NCBI GenBank assembly: GCA_002011735.1
Contig: MTOQ01000069.1
Location: 1-50,661, forward strand
DNA: 50,661 bases
DNA from: Nitrospirae bacterium JdFR-81
GTDB taxonomy: Bacteria; Nitrospirota; Thermodesulfovibrionia; UBA6902
Direction of reading: 5' to 3'
The translations under genes and the position numbers were made by a program. Below are positions 42,975 through 50,661 of this stretch, one piece after another. How positions within the stretch are numbered: position 1 is the first letter of the stretch; each line of letters starts with the position of its first letter. A model generated the notes under the pieces. The model made no database searches and was not told where the DNA came from. It saw nothing but the letters and a program-made list of their open reading frames with translations.

Positions 42975-44519
42975 CTATCTATAGCCTCCGATAAGATTTA
43001 TGTATTCTGCAAATGTGCCTGGTGTATCAGTGATATTCACCTGCCTTATCAGGTGCTCAACCGATGTGTGCATGTAATCAAGGAATGTGTTGGGATGGAT
43101 GCCTATCCAGAAGACAAAGAGTATCAATGGTAGCAGGGTGATGGCCTCCCTCTTGTTCAGATCGAGGATCTCGTGATTATCCCTCACAACGGTTGACTGA
43201 TGGGTGAAGAAGACCCTCTGATACAACCAGAGCATGTATCCTGCACCAAGGATTATGCCTATGGCTGCGAGCACGCCAAACTCCCTGTGCGAGGTGAAGG
43301 CACCGAGGATGATGAGGAATTCTCCTATAAACCCATTTGTCCCTGGTAGCCCTATTGAGGCAAGGGTGAAGATCATGAAGATGCCGGCATACCAGGGCAC
43401 AAGGGTTGCAAACCTGCCGTAATCGGCTATCATCCTCGAATGTGTCCGTTCATAGATGATGCCAACAAGCAGAAAGAGGGCACCTGTGACGATGCCATGA
43501 TTGAGCATCTGGAGTATGCCACCCTCAAGGCCCTGTGAATTGAGAGAGAATATGCCAAGGGTGACAAAGCCCATGTGGCTGACACTGGAATAGGCGATCA
43601 GTCTCTTCATATCCTTCTGGGCAAAACACACCAATGCACCATATATGATGGCGACAACAGAGAGTACCACGATGACAGGGGCAAAGAACCTTGTTGCATC
43701 GGGGAACATCGGGATGGAGAACCTGAGAAAGCCATATGCACCCATCTTTATCAGGACACCGGCGAGTATGACACTGCCTGCGGTTGGTGCCTCTGTGTGT
43801 GCATCAGGCAGCCAGGTATGCACGGGGAACATGGGGACCTTCACGGCAAAGGCGACAAAGAAGGCAAGGAAGAGCCAGCACTGCAGAAGAAATGGATACC
43901 TGATCCTGCTGAGTTCAAGGATATTCAGGGTCTCTCCACCCTTGAAGTAAAGCACCACGATACCAACAAGCATGAGCACACTTCCTGCCAGTGTGTAAAG
44001 GAAGAACTTGATCGCAGCATAGACCCTGTCCTTACCACCCCATACACCTATCAGTATGAACATCGGTATGAGCATGGCCTCCCAGAAGACGTAGAAGAGG
44101 AAGAAGTCAAGGGAGACAAAGACACCGAGCATGGCCGTCTCCATCAGGAGCATCGCGATATGGAACTCCCTGACCTTTGTGTCTATGGCCCTCCAGGAGA
44201 CAAGGACAGAGAGGATGCTGAGCAGTATCGTGAGGAAGATAAAGAGGATACTTATCCCGTCAATACCTACAAAGTAGTTGATTCCCCACGAGGGTAACCA
44301 CTCGTGCCTCTCAACGAACTGCATGAGGTGCGTGTCCTTATTGAAGTTACTCAATAGCGGGAAGGCCACAAGAAGGGTCAAGGTGGTGACAAGCAGGGTG
44401 ATCCACCTTATGGCCTCTTTGCCCCTGATAAAGAGGAGGAGGATCGCACCAAATAGGGGCAGGAAGACCGTTACTGTCAGTACAGGATAGCCCAGTTGAT
44501 TCATCAATGCATTATTCAT
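42975..44519 (-). CDS. nuoM: NADH-quinone oxidoreductase subunit M
   Basis: This is the middle antiporter-like subunit of complex I. The 514-residue protein has about 14 helices, the conserved Glu helix YVFWEAMLIPMFILIGVWGGKDRVYAA, the transport segment AVKVPMFPVHTWLPDAHTEAPTAGSVILAGVLIKMGAYGFLRF, and KRLIAYSSVSHMGF. It lies between nuoL (6 nt) and nuoN (abutting), the standard complex I order. Confidence 0.97.
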   Translation of the reverse strand: MNNALMNQLGYPVLTVTVFLPLFGAILLLFIRGKEAIRWITLLVTTLTLLVAFPLLSNFNKDTHLMQFVERHEWLPSWGINYFVGIDGISILFIFLTILLSILSVLVSWRAIDTKVREFHIAMLLMETAMLGVFVSLDFFLFYVFWEAMLIPMFILIGVWGGKDRVYAAIKFFLYTLAGSVLMLVGIVVLYFKGGETLNILELSRIRYPFLLQCWLFLAFFVAFAVKVPMFPVHTWLPDAHTEAPTAGSVILAGVLIKMGAYGFLRFSIPMFPDATRFFAPVIVVLSVVAIIYGALVCFAQKDMKRLIAYSSVSHMGFVTLGIFSLNSQGLEGGILQMLNHGIVTGALFLLVGIIYERTHSRMIADYGRFATLVPWYAGIFMIFTLASIGLPGTNGFIGEFLIILGAFTSHREFGVLAAIGIILGAGYMLWLYQRVFFTHQSTVVRDNHEILDLNKREAITLLPLILFVFWIGIHPNTFLDYMHTSVEHLIRQVNITDTPGTFAEYINLIGGYR

Positions 44520-44525
44520 CTATAG

Positions 44526-46442
44526 CTACCTCGAGAATATAACAGCCCATATGATAATGATCGCACCAAGCACCATGATAAGGCCATAGGAGGATAAGAG
44601 TCCTGTCTGTATCCTCCTGAATCTCTGGCTGAAGGAGCCTATAAGGTCAGGCACCCCGTTAACAACACCCTCTATAATCCTTCCATCAAAGAAGCCAAGG
44701 AAGACCTTCTCTGACGCCCTGAGGACAGGCCTCACAATGGTAACATGATAGAACTCATCAAACCAGTATTTGTTGTAGAGCATGGTATAAATGGGTCTCA
44801 AGGCAGAACCCATCCTCTCCGGCAGGTCGGTCTTCTTCACATACATTATGTATGCCATCAGGATACCAATTATGCTGACGATCACCGATAAGGTCATGAC
44901 CATTACCTCTGTGGAGTGCGCACCCTCTGCCTCCGGGCGTCCAAGCACAGGCGCAAGGAACTCGCCTATCCTGTCACCATGCTCCATGAATATGGACGGG
45001 ATACCCACCCATCCTGCCGCTATGGCACCAATGGCGAGCAGGATCAGTGGTATGGTCATGACAGGCGGTGATTCATGCACATGCCGTAGCTGTTCCTCAG
45101 AACCACGAAAATCGCCATGAAATGCGAGATAGATGAGCCTGAATGAATAGAAGGCGGTCATAAGTGCCGCTATGGTGCCGAGGACCCACAGGATCTTACC
45201 CGTCCCGCCACCAAGGAATGTCCTGTAGAGGATCTCGTCCTTGCTGAAGAAGCCTGCAAGACCAGGGATGCCCGATATACTCAGAGAGGCTATAACGAAC
45301 GTCCAGTAGGTTATGGGCATATATCTCTTGAGGCCACCCATCCTCTGGATGTTCATCTCATCATGGAGTGCGTGGATGACGCTACCCGAGCCAAGGAACA
45401 GTAATGCCTTAAAATAGGCATGAGTATAAAGGTGGAATATCCCAGCGGTGTATGCACCCACCCCAAGGGCAAGGAACATGTATCCGAGCTGGCTTACGGT
45501 TGAGTATGCTATAATCCTCTTTATGTCGTTCTGCACAAGCCCTATCGAGGCTGCAAATATGGCCGTCACGCCCCCGACCACTGCAACGGTGGTCATTGCG
45601 GTGTGGGAGAGGTTGAAAAGGGGGTTGCAGCGTGCAACCATGAAGACACCTGCTGTGACCATGGTGGCTGCATGGATCAATGCTGATACAGGAGTTGGGC
45701 CCTCCATTGCATCAGGTAGCCAGACATGGAGGGGTATCTGAGCAGATTTTCCAACAGCCCCGCAGAAGAGCAACAGACAGATGAGGGTTATGGTCTCCAC
45801 CTCAAGGCCGAAGATGCTCGTCTTCTGGCCAAGGATACTGCCTGCCTCTGAGAAGACCTTGAGGTATTCAAGACTGCCAAAGGTGAGGAAGATGAGGATT
45901 ATACCAAGACCAAAACCGAAGTCGCCAAACCTGTTTACTATAAACGCCTTCTTTCCGGCATTTGAGGCTGATGGCCTCTCATACCAGAAACCTATAAGCA
46001 GATAGGAGCACAGGCCCACGGCCTCCCAGCCGAAATAGAGGAGCAGGAAGTTATTGGACATAACCAGCACGAGCATGGAGAAGACAAAGAGGCTCAGATA
46101 GGCAAAGAACCTATAATACCCTCTATCACCGTGCATATAGCCCACTGAGTAGATGAATATCAGTGAGCTTATGGATGTCACCACTATAAGCATTATCGCT
46201 GTAAGCTGATCTATCAGGAATCCCACGGGCACGACGAAGGAGCCCGAGATCACCCATTCATAGAGGTTTACATTAATCACCCTCCCATCAAGCACATCCA
46301 TAAAGGCACCTACCGAGAGGATGAAGGAGCCTACCACCGCTGGTATGGAGACATAGTGCGCCCTGTCCCGTATGAAACGCCTGCCAAACAGGATATTTAT
46401 GAGAAACGCTATGAATGGAAGCAGTGGTATCAGGATCAGCAT
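44526..46442 (-). CDS. nuoL: NADH-quinone oxidoreductase subunit L
   Basis: This is the distal antiporter-like subunit of complex I. The 638-residue protein has about 16 helices: LLYFGWEAVGLCSYLLIGFWYERPSASNAGKKAFIVNRFGDFGF, the transport segment KSAQIPLHVWLPDAMEGPTPVSALIHAATMVTAGVFMVAR, and KRIIAYSTVSQLGYMFLALG. The C-terminal lateral helix region lies after about residue 500. It starts 4 nt after nuoK. Confidence 0.97.
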   Translation of the reverse strand: MLILIPLLPFIAFLINILFGRRFIRDRAHYVSIPAVVGSFILSVGAFMDVLDGRVINVNLYEWVISGSFVVPVGFLIDQLTAIMLIVVTSISSLIFIYSVGYMHGDRGYYRFFAYLSLFVFSMLVLVMSNNFLLLYFGWEAVGLCSYLLIGFWYERPSASNAGKKAFIVNRFGDFGFGLGIILIFLTFGSLEYLKVFSEAGSILGQKTSIFGLEVETITLICLLLFCGAVGKSAQIPLHVWLPDAMEGPTPVSALIHAATMVTAGVFMVARCNPLFNLSHTAMTTVAVVGGVTAIFAASIGLVQNDIKRIIAYSTVSQLGYMFLALGVGAYTAGIFHLYTHAYFKALLFLGSGSVIHALHDEMNIQRMGGLKRYMPITYWTFVIASLSISGIPGLAGFFSKDEILYRTFLGGGTGKILWVLGTIAALMTAFYSFRLIYLAFHGDFRGSEEQLRHVHESPPVMTIPLILLAIGAIAAGWVGIPSIFMEHGDRIGEFLAPVLGRPEAEGAHSTEVMVMTLSVIVSIIGILMAYIMYVKKTDLPERMGSALRPIYTMLYNKYWFDEFYHVTIVRPVLRASEKVFLGFFDGRIIEGVVNGVPDLIGSFSQRFRRIQTGLLSSYGLIMVLGAIIIIWAVIFSR

Positions 46443-46446
46443 ATGA

Positions 46447-46749
46447 TCACCCCTTCAACAGATTGACCTCCTCAGCCGTAATAGACGGTTTGTGCCTGTA
46501 AAGGGCGATTATTATCGCAAGCCCTATCGCTGCCTCAGCAGCTGCAACGGTTATCACAAAGAAGACGAGGATCTGCCCTGTCATGGACTGTAGATAATGG
46601 CTGAATGCCGCAAGGCTTATATTGACAGAATTCAACATCAACTCTATGGACAGAAATATCATGATGAGGTTCCGTCTTATGATAAAACCTATCACGCCTA
46701 TGCCAAAGACCACCGTGCTGAGCAATATATACCAGCTTAACGGGACCAT
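46447..46749 (-). CDS. nuoK: NADH-quinone oxidoreductase subunit K
   Basis: The 100-residue protein has three transmembrane helices, the conserved family segment RRNLIMIFLSIELMLNSVNISLAAF with its buried glutamate (E36 region), and AAAEAAIGLAIIIALYR with the second conserved glutamate. Both are needed for proton transfer in complex I. It lies 3 nt after nuoJ and 4 nt before nuoL. Confidence 0.96.
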   Translation of the reverse strand: MVPLSWYILLSTVVFGIGVIGFIIRRNLIMIFLSIELMLNSVNISLAAFSHYLQSMTGQILVFFVITVAAAEAAIGLAIIIALYRHKPSITAEEVNLLKG

Positions 46750-46752
46750 GGT

Positions 46753-47274
46753 TCACTCCACCCCTTTCCTCTTCTTTGCCAGTACAACGGCTCCTATTAT
46801 CGCTACAAGCAGGATGAGCGATGCTATCTCAAATGGCAGTAGATGCCTTGTATACAGCACCCTGCCAATGGTCATTATATTACCCTCTGAGCGTATCCTC
46901 TCTATACTGAACTGCCCCAACGGCGGGAAGACATCTATCTCCCTCAGCACGATCACAGAGAGTAGTGTCAGAATAGCTGTGATAACGACTCCCGCAGGCC
47001 AGAGGCCAAGAAACCTCCTCTCCATCTCTACATCCTTGACATCCAGAAGCATGATCACAAACAGGAAAAGAACGAGTATGGCACCGGCATATATTATTAT
47101 CTGTATGGCAGCAAGGAATTCGGCATTCAGGAATAGATACAGGATCGCGATATGGACAAACAGAACGAGCATCCACAGGACCGCATGGACAGGGTTCCTC
47201 CTTGTTATGACCATCACCGAGAGCCCTGTGATGGCTATTGCAAGATACGCAAATATCAGTTGATGGGCCGTCAT
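46753..47274 (-). CDS. nuoJ: NADH-quinone oxidoreductase subunit J
   Basis: The 173-residue protein has five hydrophobic helices with the NuoJ pattern NPVHAVLWMLVLFVHIAILYLFLNAEFLAAIQIIIYAGAILVLFLFVIMLLDV, which includes the pi-bulge helix region of complex I. It overlaps the nuoI stop by 4 nt. Confidence 0.95.
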   Translation of the reverse strand: MTAHQLIFAYLAIAITGLSVMVITRRNPVHAVLWMLVLFVHIAILYLFLNAEFLAAIQIIIYAGAILVLFLFVIMLLDVKDVEMERRFLGLWPAGVVITAILTLLSVIVLREIDVFPPLGQFSIERIRSEGNIMTIGRVLYTRHLLPFEIASLILLVAIIGAVVLAKKRKGVE

Positions 47275-47789
47275 CCACCCCCCCTGAAGTCCCTCGATTT
47301 TGGAACCCAGAACCTCTCGAAATAATCCCTTCCCCTCTCAGGCCCCATATACCTGTCCCAGTTATCAAGCAACCGCTCCTTTGTGTAGCGGAACTCACCC
47401 TTGTCATAGCCGGCGTATTCAAAATGTGGTGTCAGGACTATGGCACCAAAGGGACAGGCCTCGACACATAGTGCACAGAAGACACATCTCAGGGTGTCTA
47501 TCTCGTATCTCTCCACCACCTTCCGGTGCCCCTCACCCTCTGTGGTGTAGATAGAGATGCATTTTGTGGGGCATATGGCTGAACAGAGCCCGCAACCAAC
47601 ACACTTCATCTTCCCCGTCTCGTACTTAGCAAGGGCATGTAATGCCCTTGCGCCTGGTGGTGGCTCGATCTTCACCTTATACGGATACTGTCTCGTGACG
47701 GCAGGAGAGAAGAAGTGTTTGAGTGTAAGGGCAAGACCCTTTATGATCTCTATAAAGAGTATCTTTTTGATAAGCTCTCTTGTCGTCAT
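47271..47789 (-). CDS. nuoI: NADH-quinone oxidoreductase subunit I (two [4Fe-4S] clusters)
   Basis: NuoI carries clusters N6a and N6b that deliver electrons toward the quinone site. The 172-residue protein has two ferredoxin motifs, CVGCGLCSAICPTKCI and CVFCALCVEACPFGAIVLTPHFEYAGY, after an N-terminal amphipathic region (KGLALTLKHFFSPAVTRQYP). The conserved ALHAL-type segment reads RALHALAKYETGKMKCVGC. It starts 22 nt after nuoH. Confidence 0.96.
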   Translation of the reverse strand: MTTRELIKKILFIEIIKGLALTLKHFFSPAVTRQYPYKVKIEPPPGARALHALAKYETGKMKCVGCGLCSAICPTKCISIYTTEGEGHRKVVERYEIDTLRCVFCALCVEACPFGAIVLTPHFEYAGYDKGEFRYTKERLLDNWDRYMGPERGRDYFERFWVPKSRDFRGGG

Positions 47790-47811
47790 GGCCTGATAAA
47801 GGATTGCAGGT

Positions 47812-48774
47812 TCATAACAGTTTTATCACCCCTGTTATAAATATATTCACCAGTGCAAGTGGTATAAACAGCTTCCATCCAAGGCTCATCAACTGATCAT
47901 ATCTGTACCTTGGGAGTGTCGCCCTTATCCAGAAATAGAAGAAGATAAAGGCATACACCTTCAGAATGAACCAGACGATACCAGGCACATGGGAGAATAT
48001 CCAGAAGTCAGGCCCGTGCCACCCGCCAAGGAAGCATATGCTTGCAAGGGCTGACATCACGAACATGCCCGTATATTCACCCATAAAGAACAACCCCCAG
48101 CGGATCCCGCTGTATTCTGTGAAATACCCCGCAACAAGCTCTGTCTCAGCCTCAGGAAGGTCAAAGGGCGCCCTGTTGGTCTCTGCGATGGCTGCCATGA
48201 GGAAGACGAAAAAGCCTATGAACTGTGAGACTATAAAGGGGCCTCCTGACTGTGCCTCCACGATGTCCGAGAGATTCGCACTGCCGGCAAGCATTATCAC
48301 ACCAACAAGGCTGAGACCCATTGCTATCTCATAGCTTATGACCTGTGCAGACGACCTCAGGCTTCCAAGGAACGAATACTTTGAATTCGACGCCCAACCT
48401 GCAAGGATGACGTTGTATGTGCCGATCGATGAGAGTGCGAGTATATAGAGGATGCCTATATTGATATCCGCTATTGAGAAGCCCCTCCAGAAGGGGATCA
48501 CGGCCACCGATCCAAGGGCAGCAACAACACCTATGACAGGTGCGATATAAAATATCGGCCTGTCTGCATTCGACGGGATGATATCCTCCTTAAAGAAGAG
48601 CTTTATCCCATCTGCAATGGGCTGGAGCAGTCCGTGTGGGCCCACATGCATGGGGCCAAGCCTTGCCTGCATGTGCCCTATCACCTTGCGCTCGAAGTAG
48701 ACCGCATAGGCAACATGCAGCATAACGATGTTCACGATGATAAAGACCTTTATGAATGTCCAGAGTATCTCCAT
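47812..48774 (-). CDS. nuoH: NADH-quinone oxidoreductase subunit H
   Basis: NuoH forms most of the quinone-binding chamber. The 320-residue protein has eight helices, the signature ERKVIGHMQARLGPMHVGPHGLLQPIADGIKLFFKED, and the conserved acidic loop ETNRAPFDLPEAETELVAGYFTEYSGIRWGLFF. It lies 1 nt after the zinc-ribbon/TPR gene, which separates it from nuoG. Confidence 0.97.
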   Translation of the reverse strand: MEILWTFIKVFIIVNIVMLHVAYAVYFERKVIGHMQARLGPMHVGPHGLLQPIADGIKLFFKEDIIPSNADRPIFYIAPVIGVVAALGSVAVIPFWRGFSIADINIGILYILALSSIGTYNVILAGWASNSKYSFLGSLRSSAQVISYEIAMGLSLVGVIMLAGSANLSDIVEAQSGGPFIVSQFIGFFVFLMAAIAETNRAPFDLPEAETELVAGYFTEYSGIRWGLFFMGEYTGMFVMSALASICFLGGWHGPDFWIFSHVPGIVWFILKVYAFIFFYFWIRATLPRYRYDQLMSLGWKLFIPLALVNIFITGVIKLL

Positions 48775-48775
48775 C

Positions 48776-49516
48776 CTACCACATCAACTCCTTGAGCAGT
48801 CTCCTTGAATTCTCGTCATGAGGATCAAGCTTCAGGGCCTTCTCAAGTGCCTCGATCGCCTTCTCTGTCATCCCTGCCTTGGCATATGAGAATCCAAGAT
48901 GGAAGTATGTATCCGCATCGTTTGGATTGATCTTGATCACCTCCTCAAAGGCCCTTATCGCCTCCTCCATCATGTTCTTCTTCGTGTATGCCCTTCCGAG
49001 GTGATAGTTTGCGATGGCGTATTTGGGGTCTCTCCTTACGACCTCCCTAAAATACCTTATCGCCTCGTCAAGGTTGCCCTTGTGATAATAGGATATGCCC
49101 GCAAAGTAGTATGCACTTATGTATTCCCTGTTGTGTTTGATCGCCTCTTTAAACGCATCTATCGCCTCGTCTATACGACAGAGCCGATAATAGGCAACAC
49201 CAAGGGCAAAATAGGCATCACACCACTCAGGGGCTGACTTTATTGCGTTCTTATAATACTCGATCGCATCCTCAACAAAGCCACCATCATACATGATCTT
49301 GCCCATATAGTAGTTGGCCTCAGGGTCTTCAGGGTCGATCTTCAGGGCCTCTCCCATCTCGATCACCGCACGACCCATATCCCCAGGCTGACCGCGCCTC
49401 CTGTAGAGCAGGGCAGAGGCTATAAGACTGTCAACAGAGAGCTTCAGACGGCTTCCGCACTCTCCACAGTATTTATTACCCTCTGGATTCTCTGTGCCAC
49501 ACTTCTTGCATATCAT
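48776..49516 (-). CDS. Zinc-ribbon plus TPR protein inside the nuo operon
   Basis: The 246-residue protein begins with a small zinc ribbon (CKKCGTENPEGNKYCGECGSRL, two CxxC pairs). About six canonical 34-residue TPR units follow, such as GDMGRAVIEMGEALKIDPEDPEANYYMGKIMYDGG and GMTEKAIEALEKALKLDPHD. There is no signal peptide or membrane helix. It sits 4 nt from nuoG and 1 nt from nuoH, so it is cotranscribed with complex I, although it is not a known subunit. An assembly or scaffolding role is inference. Confidence 0.9.
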   Translation of the reverse strand: MICKKCGTENPEGNKYCGECGSRLKLSVDSLIASALLYRRRGQPGDMGRAVIEMGEALKIDPEDPEANYYMGKIMYDGGFVEDAIEYYKNAIKSAPEWCDAYFALGVAYYRLCRIDEAIDAFKEAIKHNREYISAYYFAGISYYHKGNLDEAIRYFREVVRRDPKYAIANYHLGRAYTKKNMMEEAIRAFEEVIKINPNDADTYFHLGFSYAKAGMTEKAIEALEKALKLDPHDENSRRLLKELMW

Positions 49517-49520
49517 GATA

Positions 49521-50661
49521 TCACCCCTTCTTTATATTCACCTCGCAACCCTCAACCCCTGGAGCCTTTGTCACAGGATCGAGGGTATAACCCATCAGGC
49601 TGAAGACGCCCTTGCCCTTAAAGTGATTGCTGAGGAAGACCACATTATTATCAATCGATTCGTCCACCTTCACCCTCACCCTCATCTCCCCAACATTGGT
49701 TGAGATTATAACATCATCGCCATCATTAATACCAAGGCCCTGCGCCTCTCCCTGACCAAGCCTCAACAATGGTGCAGGGCATATCCTGGTCAGGATCGGA
49801 GACCTCTGGGAGATCGTCCCTGAATGAAAGAGGGGCCTATCGACACAGAGATAGAGCCTACCATTATATCCCCTTCCATCAGGCCTTATATGCATCGCCT
49901 CTATCGACCGTCCCTTAAATGGCTCTCCTTTATAAGGCCAGAGCCTGTCTCCTGCCTTTATCTCATCATATGTGAGTCCTCTGTGCAGGGGTGAGACCCT
50001 GGCGATCTCATCCATGATATCGCCTGCACTTGAGTAAGCCATCCAGCAGCCCATCCTCCCTGAAACCCTGGAGAGTATCATCCAGTCATCCATGCCTGCT
50101 GGGTTATTCACCGCCTTTGGCAGATACTGTATCCTCCTTTCAAGGTTGGTATAGGTTCCCTCCTTCTCGGACCATCCGATGGCAGGGAGTACCACATCTG
50201 CAATCTCGGCGGTCTCTGTCATGAATATATCCTGGACCACAAGGAGGTCAAGGTTGCCCAGTGCATCCCTTATGGCCTTGCCATTCGGCAGATTAAATAC
50301 AGGGTTTTCACCCATTACATACAGGGCCTTTATCCTCCCTGCCCTTGCACCATCGATAATCTCCATGAGTGTCAGGCCCTTGCCATCAGGTATCTGAGCC
50401 CCCCATGCCTCCTCATACCATGCCTTGAACTCTGCAATGGGCCTGCCACCTGGAAGCATATCAGGGACACAGCCCATGTCTATGAGGCCCTGCTCATTCG
50501 GCCCCTCTGAAAGCAGATAGAGCCTTGCCCCAAGAAGGAGGGTGAGGCCTGCAATCAAAAAGAGTATGCTGTGCCCATCCGTCCTCTGGACAAGGTCCAT
50601 CCCGAGGATGATCGATGGATTGCTACAGTCCAAGAGCATATCCCTGAGTTCATCAAGGCCA
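49521..50661 (-). CDS. nuoG: NADH-quinone oxidoreductase subunit G, C-terminal part (runs off the window)
   Basis: The reading frame stays open to the window edge (GLDELRDML precedes the track's ATG at 50639), so the gene is partial and its N-terminal Fe-S domains are outside. The visible 380 residues are the C-terminal part of the molybdopterin-oxidoreductase-like domain: GENPVFNLPNGKAIRDAL, VVQDIFMTETAEIADVVLPAIGWSEKEGTYTNLERRIQYL, and the C-terminal cap domain (GEAQGLGINDGDDVIISTNVGEMRVRV). NuoG carries electron-transfer clusters of complex I; in orthologues this domain does not bind molybdenum. A formate-dehydrogenase-like protein is the alternative, but the nuo context favours NuoG. Confidence 0.88.
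   Translation of the reverse strand, partial: GLDELRDMLLDCSNPSIILGMDLVQRTDGHSILFLIAGLTLLLGARLYLLSEGPNEQGLIDMGCVPDMLPGGRPIAEFKAWYEEAWGAQIPDGKGLTLMEIIDGARAGRIKALYVMGENPVFNLPNGKAIRDALGNLDLLVVQDIFMTETAEIADVVLPAIGWSEKEGTYTNLERRIQYLPKAVNNPAGMDDWMILSRVSGRMGCWMAYSSAGDIMDEIARVSPLHRGLTYDEIKAGDRLWPYKGEPFKGRSIEAMHIRPDGRGYNGRLYLCVDRPLFHSGTISQRSPILTRICPAPLLRLGQGEAQGLGINDGDDVIISTNVGEMRVRVKVDESIDNNVVFLSNHFKGKGVFSLMGYTLDPVTKAPGVEGCEVNIKKG

Noticed and set aside
43575-44297. 240-residue plus-strand ORF inside nuoM
   Set aside because: The acidic, His-rich product is the reverse-complement shadow of a hydrophobic membrane-protein gene.

Overview
The window is chromosomal DNA of a bacterium with a compact, operon-rich genome. 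The NAD-linked dihydroorotate dehydrogenase (pyrK/pyrD), many radical SAM enzymes, a YeeE/YedE-TusA sulfur module, an archaeal-type IscS without its catalytic lysine, and heavy use of AGG/AGA arginine codons suggest an anaerobic, possibly thermophilic, sulfur-metabolising Gram-negative organism. Nitrospirota of the Thermodesulfovibrio type is my best guess, by inference only; no rRNA is present to settle it. There are no IS elements, phage genes or CRISPR arrays, and no gene-free stretch longer than 300 bases.

Layout. 1-8030: a pyrimidine operon, pyrR-pyrB-pyrC-carA-X-carB, behind a textbook PyrR-type attenuator; X is an unrecognised two-helix membrane protein lodged between carA and carB. 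8157-10833: a sulfur-related set (YeeE/YedE transporter, TusA, a membrane-anchored GGYGAP-repeat protein, a universal stress protein) ending in a long hairpin. 10954-15524: an FAD oxidoreductase with a cobalamin-type radical SAM protein, a secreted YVTN beta-propeller and a putative methyltransferase. 15525-17834 (minus): an Rrf2-TusA-IscS-IscU operon in which the IscS-like protein has Leu where the PLP lysine should be. 18019-21161: two more cobalamin-type radical SAM proteins. 21164-27513 (minus): a glycosyltransferase-like protein, a DUF62 enzyme, pyrD, pyrK, greA, a radical SAM enzyme, a GDT1-type cation transporter and queF.

27742-38094 (plus): a LOG-family protein, def-fmt, a PASTA protein, rpe, a TPR protein, an RDD protein and the complete rod-shape set mreB-mreC-mreD-mrdA-rodA. 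38088-39721 (minus): a leuB-like dehydrogenase, tRNA-Glu(CTC) and a single-domain CULT (cereblon thalidomide-binding-like) protein. 39779-41470 (plus): era, an IHF/HU gene behind a perfect sigma-70 promoter, a MerR regulator and tRNA-Pro(GGG). 41541-50661 (minus): the complex I genes nuoN-M-L-K-J-I-H, a zinc-ribbon/TPR gene, and nuoG, which runs off the window.

How it fits together. PyrRBC-CarAB and PyrDK cover UMP synthesis except for pyrE and pyrF. The two pyr loci are controlled differently: only the first carries a PyrR element. The Mre/PBP2/RodA set builds the cylindrical wall, and the nuo genes encode the membrane arm and part of the peripheral arm of a proton-pumping dehydrogenase. The points most worth a second look are the lysine-less IscS operon, the CULT protein, the carA-X-carB insertion, and a recurring arrangement (greA, queF, rrf2, era) in which a -10 box lies 6-8 nt before the ATG with no Shine-Dalgarno sequence, predicting leaderless mRNAs.
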